Of a stretch of DNA of 59,391 nt, positions 18,317 through 26,165 are shown piece after piece. Within the stretch, counting starts at the first letter, position 1; each line of letters opens with the position of its first letter. The position numbers and the translations under genes are program-made. Below the pieces are notes generated by a model that was not told where the DNA came from, did no database searches, and saw only the letters and a list, made by a program, of their open reading frames with translations. Source of the stretch: Atlantibacter sp. RC6 (GTDB taxonomy: Bacteria; Pseudomonadota; Gammaproteobacteria; Enterobacterales; Enterobacteriaceae); the NCBI RefSeq assembly GCF_014193285.1, contig NZ_JACHZE010000015.1:1-59391 (forward strand), written 5' to 3'.

Positions 18317-18692
18317 TTTTTAACCGTTTCGACATCTTCGCAAATCGCCGATACGTTAAATCAGCAACTTGCCCATATGATGATGATGACCACAGATTTC
18401 AAAAACCAGCCGTTTTCCGCGTGCCCGCCGCCTCGTGGCTAAGGCCCCCTCCGGGAGGACCCGCCATAATGAGAGGTATTCTCATTTGCATTTGATGGGC
18501 ATTGAATTTAGCCATCCAGAGATCTGTTACAGGCGATTAGGGTGAACCAATCAGCGTCCGCGGCGCATAAAAAATCCACCAGCAGATGCCAGTGGCTTGT
18601 GAAATTAGCTTAATAATTGATATTCACCATTTGACTGTAGGACGTGAAATATTAGATGTTAAAAAATCATTTTTTTCCCTGAGATAGCAAGA
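18317..18692. other. Gene-free region before terminase, candidate cos region
   Basis: 376 nt without a credible gene. The position before the terminase small subunit is where lambda carries cosN and cosB. A G+C-rich block lies at 18421-18465, with a palindrome CCTCC-G-GGAGG at 18448-18458. An inverted repeat AATGAGA-GGTAT-TCTCATT lies at 18468-18486. I cannot place the nick site from sequence alone. Confidence 0.4.
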
Positions 18693-18899
18693 ATGCAAAA
18701 GATAACAAACTTCTTCAAATTGGTGCTTTGTCTATGGGTTGTCATCGCCATCACTCATTCAGGATATTCAATTTGTCTCTACTTCGCAGAAATTCTCCCT
18801 GAATACGCTGATTTTATAACGTGGATTCCCGTGATACTTTTCTGCGGATTAGGAATGCTTGCAGGCGATGCGGCATCTAAGGGATTCGGACTTAAATAG
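18693..18899 (+). CDS. Small inner-membrane protein, unknown
   Basis: 68 residues with two hydrophobic segments (LVLCLWVVIAITHSGYSICLY and ITWIPVILFCGLGMLAG), a likely two-helix membrane protein. It lies on the plus strand, opposite all late genes, between terminase and lysis genes, which is typical of a moron with its own promoter. It is more AT-rich than neighbours. No family recognised; superinfection exclusion is only a guess from size and setting. Confidence 0.6.
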   Translation: MQKITNFFKLVLCLWVVIAITHSGYSICLYFAEILPEYADFITWIPVILFCGLGMLAGDAASKGFGLK

Positions 18900-18955
18900 C
18901 ATTACCCTAATCAATCAGTGAATGCCTGCTGTAATGCCCATGGTGATGGCAATAA

Positions 18956-18976
18956 AAAACCGCCCGGAGGCGGTTA
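18956..18976 (-). terminator. Terminator after small late gene
   Basis: Minus strand AACCGCC-TCC-GGGCGGTT followed by U residues, overlapping the stop of the gene starting at 19225. Confidence 0.65.
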
Positions 18977-19225
18977 CTTTAGCTCGTCCAGATAGTAGCC
19001 AATGTTTGCTACCATACTGTTGAAACTATCCTTGGGAACCGGGAATAGCGGGTCGTTTATAAACCACTGAGACTCAGACCTTCCATCTACGGCGTTGCTG
19101 TTTTTGCTTGAACGTAATTTGTAGTGAATAATTCTCTCCACTTGCCCATTTGGGCCTTGAGCGTAAATCTCATACTTATCAGCGCCCCCAATTAAGACCG
19201 TCTTCACTAGGTTCAAATATGCCAT
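18974..19225 (-). CDS. Small phage protein, unknown
   Basis: 83 residues from ATG 19225 (MAYLNLVKTVLIGGADKYEIY), chosen because AAGGAG lies 7 nt upstream; the longer frame to 19252 lacks this. It starts much like the gene at 19824 (MAISTLLKTIVIEHE...KFEIYL): both have an L-KT-V/I strand and a K-(Y/F)-E-I-Y strand early on, so the two may be diverged copies. No known domain recognised. Confidence 0.7.
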   Translation of the reverse strand: MAYLNLVKTVLIGGADKYEIYAQGPNGQVERIIHYKLRSSKNSNAVDGRSESQWFINDPLFPVPKDSFNSMVANIGYYLDELK

Positions 19226-19323
19226 GTATTTCTCCTTATAGAGGCACTTCATGTGCCCACAGAGAAATCATGCCATTTTGTAAACCATTATCGAAGCCCC
19301 TCATTGAAGAGCTTCTGAATGGC

Positions 19324-19512
19324 TTAACCCAACTTGGCGCGCACCAGCGCATCTTTAGCTTCGAGCAGCTTGCGAAGGCCTGCTGACTTTTCCGCGCCGT
19401 CCGGAAGCGACTCATCCATCATTGTCGCAAGATCACCAATTGGCTTACTCACCTCCTGCAGGTGTGCCGGGAGATGCTGATATGCAAAATACTTCATGAT
19501 TGGAGATGACAT
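19324..19512 (-). CDS. Small helical-hairpin phage protein, possible Acb2/Tad1-like nucleotide sponge
   Basis: 62 residues. The pattern YFAYQHLPAHLQEVSKPIGDLA...LPDGAEKSAGLRKLLEAKDALVRA belongs to a widespread family of small phage proteins. It should form two antiparallel helices ending in a conserved LLEAKD-VRA helix. This layout resembles the helical hairpin of Acb2/Tad1 proteins, which bind cyclic nucleotides and block CBASS or Thoeris defence. The link is by pattern only; family membership is well supported, sponge function is inference. AAGGG lies 6 nt before the ATG. Confidence 0.7.
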   Translation of the reverse strand: MSSPIMKYFAYQHLPAHLQEVSKPIGDLATMMDESLPDGAEKSAGLRKLLEAKDALVRAKLG

Positions 19513-19596
19513 TTATTACCCTTAGTTGTTAAAAAGCCCCGCGATTGAGAGGCCAAATTGAGAGAAATAGAAAACCGCCCACAGGCAGTCTTTTAA

Positions 19597-19824
19597 TTAT
19601 TTCCCTAGGTTTTCTATAAACCTTTCACAAGCAGATTGTGCATCATCAATGCTTTTGACCTGGGGAAATCCATAACCGTTCTGATGTACCATCCAACGGC
19701 CATCACCGTTACGGTATTGAATATCAGCTGAGTAGTATTCATTCGTCAGATAAATTTCGAACTTAAACGGCCCATGCCTTTCGTGTTCAATGACGATAGT
19801 TTTCAACAGCGTGCTTATAGCCAT
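19597..19824 (-). CDS. Small phage protein, unknown
   Basis: 75 residues (MAISTLLKTIVIEHERHGPFKFEIYLTNEYY begins it, a beta-strand-rich N-terminus). The C-terminus (SIDDAQSACERFIENLGK) is a single helix. AGGA lies 7 nt before the ATG. Its N-terminus resembles that of the gene at 18974-19225. It is first of three small late genes between the spanins and the cos region. Confidence 0.68.
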   Translation of the reverse strand: MAISTLLKTIVIEHERHGPFKFEIYLTNEYYSADIQYRNGDGRWMVHQNGYGFPQVKSIDDAQSACERFIENLGK

Positions 19825-19890
19825 AAAGTTATCCTGCTAGTAAACGGAATTAGCAGCATACCACTATGCTCTTTACGATGGTTATTGCCT

Positions 19891-20130
19891 TCACCTAACC
19901 GCTTTATACCAAGCTTGCCAGCGATACGTGTTGAGCCGCAGCTGGCGCAGGCATTCTGCCGTTTCGATATCCACCTGCAGGTCCTCATCGCTGTTTGCCC
20001 CGGCATCACTGGCCCTGCACGGTTCCTGCATCAAATCGGCTGATGGTGTTGGCAGCGTCGATGGCACGCTGGCGCAACCGCACAGACTCATCATCAAACT
20101 TACACACAGTACGGTTCGGATCCTGGACAT
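19891..20130 (-). CDS. Rz1: Rz1-like outer-membrane spanin lipoprotein
   Basis: 79 residues with a lipoprotein signal (lipobox LCGC, Cys19) followed by a Pro-containing mature part (SVPSTLPTPSADLM). It starts inside the Rz frame in another reading frame and extends beyond it, as overlapping spanin pairs do. It joins Rz across the periplasm and fuses the membranes in the last lysis step. Confidence 0.85.
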   Translation of the reverse strand: MSRIRTVLCVSLMMSLCGCASVPSTLPTPSADLMQEPCRASDAGANSDEDLQVDIETAECLRQLRLNTYRWQAWYKAVR

Positions 20131-20356
20131 ATTTCACCACGTCGCGGGTTATGGTCCGGTAAATCACCTTCGCCTCGGCGCTGGCCGCAGCGGCTTTCTT
20201 CTCTACCGGCTGGATGGCTTTCTCGGCCCTATCTTTTTTGGCTGCCGCAAGCGCGTTGATATGGTCGGCGTGGGCATTCCATCCAGAACGCCAGGCAATA
20301 AGCGCGGTGGCTGAGACTGCGACCACCATCGCCAGAAGTACAAATCGCAGCTTCAT
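20006..20356 (-). CDS. Rz: Rz-like inner-membrane spanin
   Basis: 116 residues, one N-terminal membrane helix (FVLLAMVVAVSATALIAW) followed by a charged, Ala/Lys/Glu-rich periplasmic coiled coil (AAAKKDRAEKAIQPVEKKAA). It overlaps the endolysin stop by 4 nt and contains the Rz1 start. Part of the holin-endolysin-spanin lysis cassette. Confidence 0.87.
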   Translation of the reverse strand: MKLRFVLLAMVVAVSATALIAWRSGWNAHADHINALAAAKKDRAEKAIQPVEKKAAAASAEAKVIYRTITRDVVKYVQDPNRTVCKFDDESVRLRQRAIDAANTISRFDAGTVQGQ

Positions 20357-20967
20357 AGCAATACAGCTCGCGCCCGGTTGTAACGCTGACGGCGGTCTTC
20401 AATGCCGTTATGTCCGCCGTTGATGATCTGGGTGATGCGGGCAAGGTCGCCGGAATAGTGCATGCAGCCACTAACTGCATAGAACCATGCCGCCGAACGG
20501 GCCGCGTTACGGTCCTGTTCCAGTAACTCTGGACTGGTGACCAAGTCGAGTTTCAGCGCGGTGCCGCAGCGACGGTAATTATCCTGACCTGTTATCTGAA
20601 TCGGGCCGCGTCCGCGATATTTCCAGCCATCACCTGCTGCTTTGTTACCCAAGCGCCCGCCGTAAACCAGATTGGCGATCTGCGGTTGATGCGCGGTCTG
20701 CTTACCGTCAATTCGCCCCAGCATCTCGCACTGATATGCGGTGAGCCTTTTACCGAAGGTTTTCTTCAGGCCGTCTACCGAATAATTAAAGCTTTCTACC
20801 ACTCGGGTGAAGCCCAGCGACTCATGCCCGGTCTGAGCAATAAACATCGCCTGATCGAGCGGTGCGGTGATGCCGAACTCTTTCATTGCCGCGTCGATAT
20901 GTGGATACCAGCGCGCAGCTGTTCCGGCGCTGAGATTAGCCGCCTGCTGAAATTGAGATTGGTTCAT
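20353..20967 (-). CDS. Endolysin, glycoside hydrolase family 19
   Basis: 204 residues, GH19 (chitinase-like) muramidase common in enterobacterial lambdoid phages. The catalytic Glu lies in QTGHES (Glu49). The substrate cleft motif GDGWKYRGRGPIQITGQDNY follows, and RITQIINGGHNG is near the C-terminus. It has no signal peptide, so it needs the upstream holins to reach peptidoglycan. It abuts the second holin-like gene. Confidence 0.93.
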   Translation of the reverse strand: MNQSQFQQAANLSAGTAARWYPHIDAAMKEFGITAPLDQAMFIAQTGHESLGFTRVVESFNYSVDGLKKTFGKRLTAYQCEMLGRIDGKQTAHQPQIANLVYGGRLGNKAAGDGWKYRGRGPIQITGQDNYRRCGTALKLDLVTSPELLEQDRNAARSAAWFYAVSGCMHYSGDLARITQIINGGHNGIEDRRQRYNRARAVLL

Positions 20968-21245
20968 TAGCGCCTCAGCGTGTCGATTAGCCGCGCCACG
21001 TTACCCCGTGCCCATAACACGGCGGCGCAGATCATGAAGTTTGCCACCACCACCAGCCAGTGGGATGAGTCATAGAGGCCGAAGAGGAAGCGGAATGGTA
21101 CCGTGGCGTATACCAGCACCAGCACATAAGCCAGAATCGATATGCCTGGCCGGTGCCGGGCATCGCCACGGCGATAGAACATCAGAACGAGTACGATCAC
21201 TCCACACACGATCGCATTGATGAGTGCTGCCGGGTTATCGGCCAT
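20967..21245 (-). CDS. Holin-like membrane protein (second)
   Basis: 92 residues from ATG 21245 (MADNPAALINAIVCG), with three membrane helices: AALINAIVCGVIVLVLMF, ISILAYVLVLVYATVPF, and WLVVVANFMICAAVLW. It lies between the first holin gene and the endolysin and overlaps the former by about 11 nt. It matches the phage holin 3 type. It could be the true holin or an antiholin for its neighbour. Confidence 0.8.
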   Translation of the reverse strand: MADNPAALINAIVCGVIVLVLMFYRRGDARHRPGISILAYVLVLVYATVPFRFLFGLYDSSHWLVVVANFMICAAVLWARGNVARLIDTLRR

Positions 21246-21624
21246 TGGCACCTCCACCCCTAAAGCGGGTCAGGATCCCCATCAGAGTGTTCAGGTCCTG
21301 CGCATTAATGAATGTCAGAACCTTGATGGCCAGAGCCGAGATAAATACCGCGCCCAGGGCATCGAGGGAGCGCTCAGTATAACCAGTCGCCGCTGCCAGC
21401 TTTGAGCCGACCAGCCCGGCAGCCAGAACACCCATGATGAAAGAAGTCATGAAGTAAGCCGCGAGTTTTATACGGCTGATGTTTACTGCCGTGGCGACAT
21501 AAAACACGGCACCGGCGAACGAGCCAAACACGACGCCGTAATCAATACCAGTCGCCAGGCCAAACACGCTGGCACCAGCGAGCCCGGCAGCCGCTACAGA
21601 CGTGCCGGAAACAGGATCGGACAT
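21235..21624 (-). CDS. Phage holin (HP1-type family)
   Basis: 129 residues. The start MSDPVSGTSVAAAGLAGASVFGLATGIDYGVV and the helices VVFGSFAGAVFYVATAVNIS and LAAYFMTSFIMGVLAAGLVG match the Phage_holin_2_3-like family. It is the first late gene after the regulatory region and the pair of holin-like genes precedes the endolysin. Downstream overlap suggests coupled translation. Confidence 0.82.
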   Translation of the reverse strand: MSDPVSGTSVAAAGLAGASVFGLATGIDYGVVFGSFAGAVFYVATAVNISRIKLAAYFMTSFIMGVLAAGLVGSKLAAATGYTERSLDALGAVFISALAIKVLTFINAQDLNTLMGILTRFRGGGANGR

Positions 21625-21669
21625 TAAGCCCCCTCGTTAGTGGTGAGTCCTCTCAGAGATGAGGGGAAA

Positions 21670-21693
21670 GAAAAACCCCGCCGAAGCGAGGTT
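21670..21693 (-). terminator. Terminator ahead of late operon, possible tR'-like site
   Basis: Minus strand AACCTCGC-TTCG-GCGGGGTT followed by UUUUUC. It lies just upstream of the first holin gene in the late direction. That fits the promoter-proximal terminator that Q overrides in lambda. It could also end plus-strand transcripts. Confidence 0.65.
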
Positions 21694-21807
21694 TAATATT
21701 TTTGTTAAGTTCGTGACGAAGTAACCACTCTTAACAGATTACAATGCAAATTGCGGACCGAGGCAGCATTATTTATAATTTTGTAAAACTTAAATAAGGA
21801 AGCAATA
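21694..21807. promoter_or_regulatory. Likely late promoter region and KAP gene promoter
   Basis: AT-rich stretch between the holin-side terminator and the KAP gene. By layout the late promoter (minus) should be here, because the Q side is closed by a hairpin at 23160-23182 and the KAP gene separates them. I could not fix -10 and -35 boxes with confidence. AAGGA before GTG 21808 serves the KAP gene. Confidence 0.4.
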
Positions 21808-23151
21808 GTGAATTACACTTTTGAAGAACGTGACGAATATCAAAGAAAAAAAATTGCTATAAACATCAAGCGGCTGATCTCTTACGGCATTGATATCTCT
21901 CCTATTGTTATTGATGGAGAGTGGGGGACTGGGAAAACTGAATTTTGCTTAAAACTGCAGAATTTTTTTTCTACCGACGATATAGGCTGTAAGGTGATTT
22001 ATATTGATGCCTTCAAAGAAGATCATAGTGATGATCCATTACTGACTATGACGGCAGCTATCGCTGCTGTACTTCCTCCCAAAGAGAAAACCGCCTTAAT
22101 ATCTAAAGCAATCCCAGCTCTGAAATTTGGTTTGAAAACCACTCTTAAGGCAGGTTCGAACTGGCTATTACGCAATAACGTCGACCAATTAGCTGAGGAA
22201 TTTAAGGATTCTTTAATAAACACTAACAATGCTATTATTGATAATACAATTGAGTCGCTTATTCAAGAGCATATTGATTTAGATGGAAATTTGAACGCGC
22301 TCAGAGAAAAACTTAAGGAAATATCTACTAATAATAAAATAATCATTATTATTGATGAGCTTGATCGCTGTAGACCGTCATACTCTGTTAACCTTCTTGA
22401 AAAAATAAAGCATATCTTCAATGTTGAGAATGTATATTTTCTACTTACAACAAATAAATCACAATTACAGGCATCGGTGAATCACATATATGGTTCATCT
22501 ATAAACTCCAAGCAATATCTTGATAAGTTTATTAAATACACGATTAGTCTCCCATTAACCCATAATGACGATTACAATTATTTGATTTATAACTCTATAA
22601 AGCATTGGGATTTATTAAGCAATAACAGCGAAAAATTAAAAGAAGTAAATAATGAGTACGGTTCACATATTAAAGACATCTTGATGATAAAAGCTTTATC
22701 ATTACGTGAAATTGAAACCTTTGCTCGCCACTTGGAAATATATCAGATATTAGCTGATGAATGCGCAATAAAACCTAGAAGCCCGCTTTGCCAAGCTCTT
22801 ACGCGTTTAATATCTGTGTATTTTAGTTGTTTTGGCGAGGACACTAGTAACATAGATTCATTTAACAAGGAAGCTTTAAAAAAGATCATGAAATCTTTGC
22901 GCTTCGAGAGCTTTCCAGTTGACTTAACTCAAAACTCCAAGACACCTTACTATTATTACGTTATATACGGATTAATGAAGGAAATTAATTTCAATCCTAC
23001 ATCATACATAGCAAACGACCAAGCCATACAAGAGACGATTAAGTTTTTGGATGAGAGATATGCTCGTATGACTTTTTTAAACTTTAGTGATTACAGTTAT
23101 TCTAAAACACTTATGAAATCGTTAAGAATTTTATCATTTCAAAGCATTTGA
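21808..23151 (+). CDS. KAP family P-loop NTPase, probable phage-defence moron
   Basis: 447 residues starting at GTG (MNYTFEERDEYQRKK), AAGGA 7 nt upstream. Walker A is GEWGTGKT (37-44); Walker B with the KAP signature is IIIIIDELDRCRP (178-190). The rest is helical with no clear membrane segment; some KAP proteins have inserted helices between the motifs. KAP NTPases include the exclusion protein PifA and other defence proteins. It is on the plus strand, very AT-rich, and sits between Q and the holin genes, the site where Stx phages carry toxin genes. Lysogenic expression and superinfection exclusion are inferred. Confidence 0.85.
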   Translation: MNYTFEERDEYQRKKIAINIKRLISYGIDISPIVIDGEWGTGKTEFCLKLQNFFSTDDIGCKVIYIDAFKEDHSDDPLLTMTAAIAAVLPPKEKTALISKAIPALKFGLKTTLKAGSNWLLRNNVDQLAEEFKDSLINTNNAIIDNTIESLIQEHIDLDGNLNALREKLKEISTNNKIIIIIDELDRCRPSYSVNLLEKIKHIFNVENVYFLLTTNKSQLQASVNHIYGSSINSKQYLDKFIKYTISLPLTHNDDYNYLIYNSIKHWDLLSNNSEKLKEVNNEYGSHIKDILMIKALSLREIETFARHLEIYQILADECAIKPRSPLCQALTRLISVYFSCFGEDTSNIDSFNKEALKKIMKSLRFESFPVDLTQNSKTPYYYYVIYGLMKEINFNPTSYIANDQAIQETIKFLDERYARMTFLNFSDYSYSKTLMKSLRILSFQSI

Positions 23152-23159
23152 TATAAATT

Positions 23160-23182
23160 TGCGAGCCAATAAAAGGCTCGCA
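23160..23182. terminator. Hairpin between KAP gene and Q
   Basis: TGCGAGCC-AATAAAA-GGCTCGCA, a perfect 8-bp stem between the convergent ends of the KAP gene (plus) and Q (minus). U-runs are weak, so it may be a modest bidirectional terminator. Confidence 0.55.
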
Positions 23183-23191
23183 CCCTATTAT

Positions 23192-23557
23192 TTAATCATC
23201 CATGTCAAGCCTAACATTTAACATGGACAAACAACCTTCTATAAAGCCTTCTGCCAACTGTATTTCTATACGGATTAGTTTTTCATCCTTCTTCCTAGCC
23301 CGCGCCATACTACGTTTAGAAACGCCATATAGGTAATGAGCCACCAATAATGAATGCTCATATGGCTTCTTCTTCTGCAAACGTGCCAGGCAGCTTTCAA
23401 TAATCAACCCATCGTCGTCAGTACAGGATGGCCTGGACTTCCCTGTTGGTGGTAGCAGCCCCTTAAAGCCAGCGGCTATATGTGAGTAATCGACCCCGGA
23501 ATTATCGCTCGCAGCCCAACCGCCCCACCGTTCCAATACCAACTGAATATCGCGCAT
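23192..23557 (-). CDS. Q: Late antiterminator Q
   Basis: 121 residues from ATG 23557 (MRDIQLVLERWGGWAAS), with GGAG 6 nt upstream. It matches the Phage_antitermQ family (LERWGGWAASDNSGVDY; HYLYGVSKRSMARARK helix-turn-helix-like part). Q binds near the late promoter and makes RNA polymerase ignore terminators so late genes are expressed. The KAP gene lies between it and its presumed target. Confidence 0.88.
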   Translation of the reverse strand: MRDIQLVLERWGGWAASDNSGVDYSHIAAGFKGLLPPTGKSRPSCTDDDGLIIESCLARLQKKKPYEHSLLVAHYLYGVSKRSMARARKKDEKLIRIEIQLAEGFIEGCLSMLNVRLDMDD

Positions 23558-23572
23558 AAATTTCTCCACTAA

Positions 23573-24562
23573 TTACGCCAGTGCGCCAATGGCAAGCGCA
23601 CGGTCTAATGTCTTCAGCAGCAGCTCCGGCTGCGTGCCGTATTTGGTTTCAAATGCCCCTACATCCGCATGAAGTTCATCGTGGTGCGTTCTGCACAAAG
23701 GCAACACGAATAGGTCATGGGCTTTGGTCCCCATCCCGCCCTGACCGTAACCGATCAGGTGGTGGGGATCGTCTGCTGTATTGCCGCAGCACGCGCACGG
23801 CTGCGATTTCACCCAGCGGGTGTACTTCTCGTTCTGCCAGCGGCGGCGCTTCGGTCGCAACATGAATGACTCAGGCGTCTCAGGGTCAACCTTTAACGCC
23901 AGCACCTGTTTTACTGCCTCCTCAACGATGCTGGTGGCCGGGACCGAAGGCATGATATCCGCTTCACGGGTTACCGACTGGATAACCTGCGGAGGCATCC
24001 GCATCGCCTGGCGCGCGACTGACTCCGGGATCACGTGCGCCAGCTTGTTGAATGTCAGCCACCAGCACAGCTCCGGCAGGGTTACCGCGTGGGAATCATC
24101 GAAGCCCAGTCCGCGCCGAACCACCGACAATACCCAGGCTACCAGGTTTGCCCGCGCAATGCCCGCCAGTTCGTCAGTGAAATGGTCTCGCACCTTATTG
24201 TCACAGGACCAGCACAGTCGCAGCGCGCCGGGCTCATGCCGCATCGTGACCATTTCGTGGTGGTGATAGCTGGCATGCGGGTACTGGCAGCCGGTTTCAC
24301 GCAACAGCCAGGCCTCCAGGCTTGTCAGTCCACCAGCGCGCTGTATCACTTCGGGATGTTCGAAAACAGGCACCATAACCGGGTCCTCTGCGAGCGGCTG
24401 GCGCGCCGCCGGGATTTCACCTGTTGGCATACCCGCCAGGCGATCCGGTTCGTTCTCCAGCAGAATGCGACCGCGATAAAAATACGGCAGCAGTTCCGGG
24501 CCTGGCCGAAACGCCACCAGCCCGAACTCTTTGACGATTACAGGGTTCAATAAAGCTCTCAC
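23573..24562 (-). CDS. DUF968 protein with HNH-like zinc site
   Basis: 329 residues from GTG 24562, preceded by GAGG overlapping the upstream stop. DUF968 proteins are usual in lambdoid replication/nin regions. The C-terminal 70 residues have an HNH-like arrangement: CACCG, DDPHHLIGYGQGGMGTKAHD, and LPLCRTHHDELH, as in YbcO-type nucleases. The N-terminal 250 residues include CWSCDNKV. A role in phage recombination or DNA processing is likely but not shown. Confidence 0.82.
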   Translation of the reverse strand: MRALLNPVIVKEFGLVAFRPGPELLPYFYRGRILLENEPDRLAGMPTGEIPAARQPLAEDPVMVPVFEHPEVIQRAGGLTSLEAWLLRETGCQYPHASYHHHEMVTMRHEPGALRLCWSCDNKVRDHFTDELAGIARANLVAWVLSVVRRGLGFDDSHAVTLPELCWWLTFNKLAHVIPESVARQAMRMPPQVIQSVTREADIMPSVPATSIVEEAVKQVLALKVDPETPESFMLRPKRRRWQNEKYTRWVKSQPCACCGNTADDPHHLIGYGQGGMGTKAHDLFVLPLCRTHHDELHADVGAFETKYGTQPELLLKTLDRALAIGALA

Positions 24563-24569
24563 GGTCACC

Positions 24570-25364
24570 TCAGTGCACAGTTTCGAGCAGGCGTAACAGC
24601 TCCTGAAATTTAGACTCAAAGAAGTGCGGCTGTGTTTCTCGCGGGTTCGCCGGGCTGGTTATATTCTTCCCGTACATACAACCCTTCGCAGTCATCGACC
24701 AAAAGCGCTTTATTCCGTTAGTGCCTGACCGGCTGCGACGTTCTTTTTGTTCAACGATCCCCAGCTTAGCCAGTTGCTGATATGCCACCGTAGCCGTGAT
24801 GCGGATGCCGTTAGCTTTCAGCAGAGCACTCAGAGACTGCGTGGGGCGGCTTGAGCCATCTGGTGCGCCAGCTGGTGCGTCAATAGCGTATTGAGGCATA
24901 AGATCCGGCAGCCCAGCGACCTGAAGAAGCTTCTGGTATGCGCCCAGTTTTGAAGAATTGGAGAGGTTCAACATACGTGAAGCGGATTCAAGCAGTATCA
25001 CGCCCGCTTGCACCTGGTCAGATTTAAGTGTTGCGATACCAGCCTGATGAAGAGAGTCGAACGTGCGGATCACTTTCAGATTGAAGGCGGCACTGATCCA
25101 CATCGCATAGGAGTAGACCAACTCTTTGCAAACAAACGTCCCCTGACTGTTACCGCCAGCGATGGTAACCAACGGGGCCGCTCCTGTGATGTCAGGAGCG
25201 CTCGAAATTTCAGCGATTAATTCCTGTGTCTGGGTAAGCGAGGCCCAGTTTGATGGCTGGTGGCGCTTTTCACCACCAGCAGCACGGTGTAAATCATTTA
25301 GGCAGTAACGACCATCAAGATCACGGCGTACGGAAACGCCATCAATTACGAGTAATTGACTCAT
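24570..25364 (-). CDS. KilA-N domain protein
   Basis: 264 residues from ATG 25364 (MSQLLVIDGVSVRRDLDGRYCLNDLH starts the domain), with GGAG 6 nt upstream. The KilA-N DNA-binding domain spans about 5-110 (RYCLNDLHRAAGG, ELVYSYAMWISAAFNLKVIRTFD). The C-terminal half has a winged-helix-like segment (LKANGIRITATVAYQQLAKLG). KilA-N proteins are phage regulators and antirepressors; some are toxic when overproduced. It lies just before the DUF968 gene. Confidence 0.88.
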   Translation of the reverse strand: MSQLLVIDGVSVRRDLDGRYCLNDLHRAAGGEKRHQPSNWASLTQTQELIAEISSAPDITGAAPLVTIAGGNSQGTFVCKELVYSYAMWISAAFNLKVIRTFDSLHQAGIATLKSDQVQAGVILLESASRMLNLSNSSKLGAYQKLLQVAGLPDLMPQYAIDAPAGAPDGSSRPTQSLSALLKANGIRITATVAYQQLAKLGIVEQKERRSRSGTNGIKRFWSMTAKGCMYGKNITSPANPRETQPHFFESKFQELLRLLETVH

Positions 25365-25449
25365 TTTGTTCTCCACTAATTGTATTGCGAGGGGCCTGCA
25401 CGCCCGCTTCGCTTGCACTTTTTGACATTACTGCCATAACGCATTTCTT

Positions 25450-25848
25450 TCAACCCACAGCTGGACATTTATCCACCTCCTGATCGTAAGGCGTGATGGC
25501 AATCTCTACCTTGCCCTTCGGTACCACTGGCCCCCACTCCACCAGCATGCGCTTTACCTGGCTGTCGTCCTTCCAGACGCCCGCATGTGTCAGCGCGTCA
25601 AACAGCGCTTTGTTGTAGTTGTCCAGATCACGGCGGCGCTGATCCGGAGGGAAAAGAATTATTTCGACCGCCGCTGCCGTGGTGGATGGCTTCGGCAGGC
25701 GGCGCAGTTGCTCGACAATCGCCGCGCAGGCTTCGCTCTGGTATTTACGCCCGGCAGCACTGACCAGGTGACGACCAGCCAGCGCCCCCTTATTCGGGGC
25801 GCGCCAGTAGGTGTTCACGCTGGGCGGGAATGGAAGTGTCAACTTCAT
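25450..25848 (-). CDS. rusA: RusA Holliday junction resolvase
   Basis: 132 residues. MKLTLPFPPSVNTYWRAP and the catalytic Asp cluster in DQRRRDLDNYNKALFDAL and WKDDSQV match RusA (120 residues in E. coli, itself from a prophage). It cleaves four-way junctions in phage recombination and packaging substrates. Its ATG overlaps the stop of the LexA-like gene (ATGA). Confidence 0.93.
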   Translation of the reverse strand: MKLTLPFPPSVNTYWRAPNKGALAGRHLVSAAGRKYQSEACAAIVEQLRRLPKPSTTAAAVEIILFPPDQRRRDLDNYNKALFDALTHAGVWKDDSQVKRMLVEWGPVVPKGKVEIAITPYDQEVDKCPAVG

Positions 25849-26165
25849 AGCTCTACCCCGCGTATTTCGAGAAAAGCAATCGCGTTTTCCCGGGCCTGGT
25901 CGTCACCATTAAGGAGTGCGCGGATAAGCGCGATTGCCTCATCCTCCACGCTCTGGCCGGTGATCGTGATGCCCCGGGAGACGCCCGGGGTGATTGTGAT
26001 AGCGCCTTTACGTTGAAGCGCACGAAGTTGGTCGTTTGCCGCATTCGGCGAACGGCAGCCCATCAGCTCTGACAGCTCGGTAATCGTTGGCGGGAACCTG
26101 TGATCAGCGATGTAATCACTAATCAGATCTAAAACTTCCTGTTGCCGCGCTGTAAGTTTCAGCAT
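25845..26165 (-). CDS. LexA-type winged-helix regulator without protease domain
   Basis: 106 residues. The N-terminal 65 residues match the LexA DNA-binding domain (LTARQQEVLDLISDYIADH, PPTITELSELMGCRSPNAANDQLRAL). There is no S24 protease part; the C-terminus is a short helical tail (VEDEAIALIRALLNGDDQARENAI). It could bind SOS-like sites or serve as an adaptor. It overlaps the Dam stop and the RusA start, so all three are coupled. Confidence 0.85.
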   Translation of the reverse strand: MLKLTARQQEVLDLISDYIADHRFPPTITELSELMGCRSPNAANDQLRALQRKGAITITPGVSRGITITGQSVEDEAIALIRALLNGDDQARENAIAFLEIRGVEL

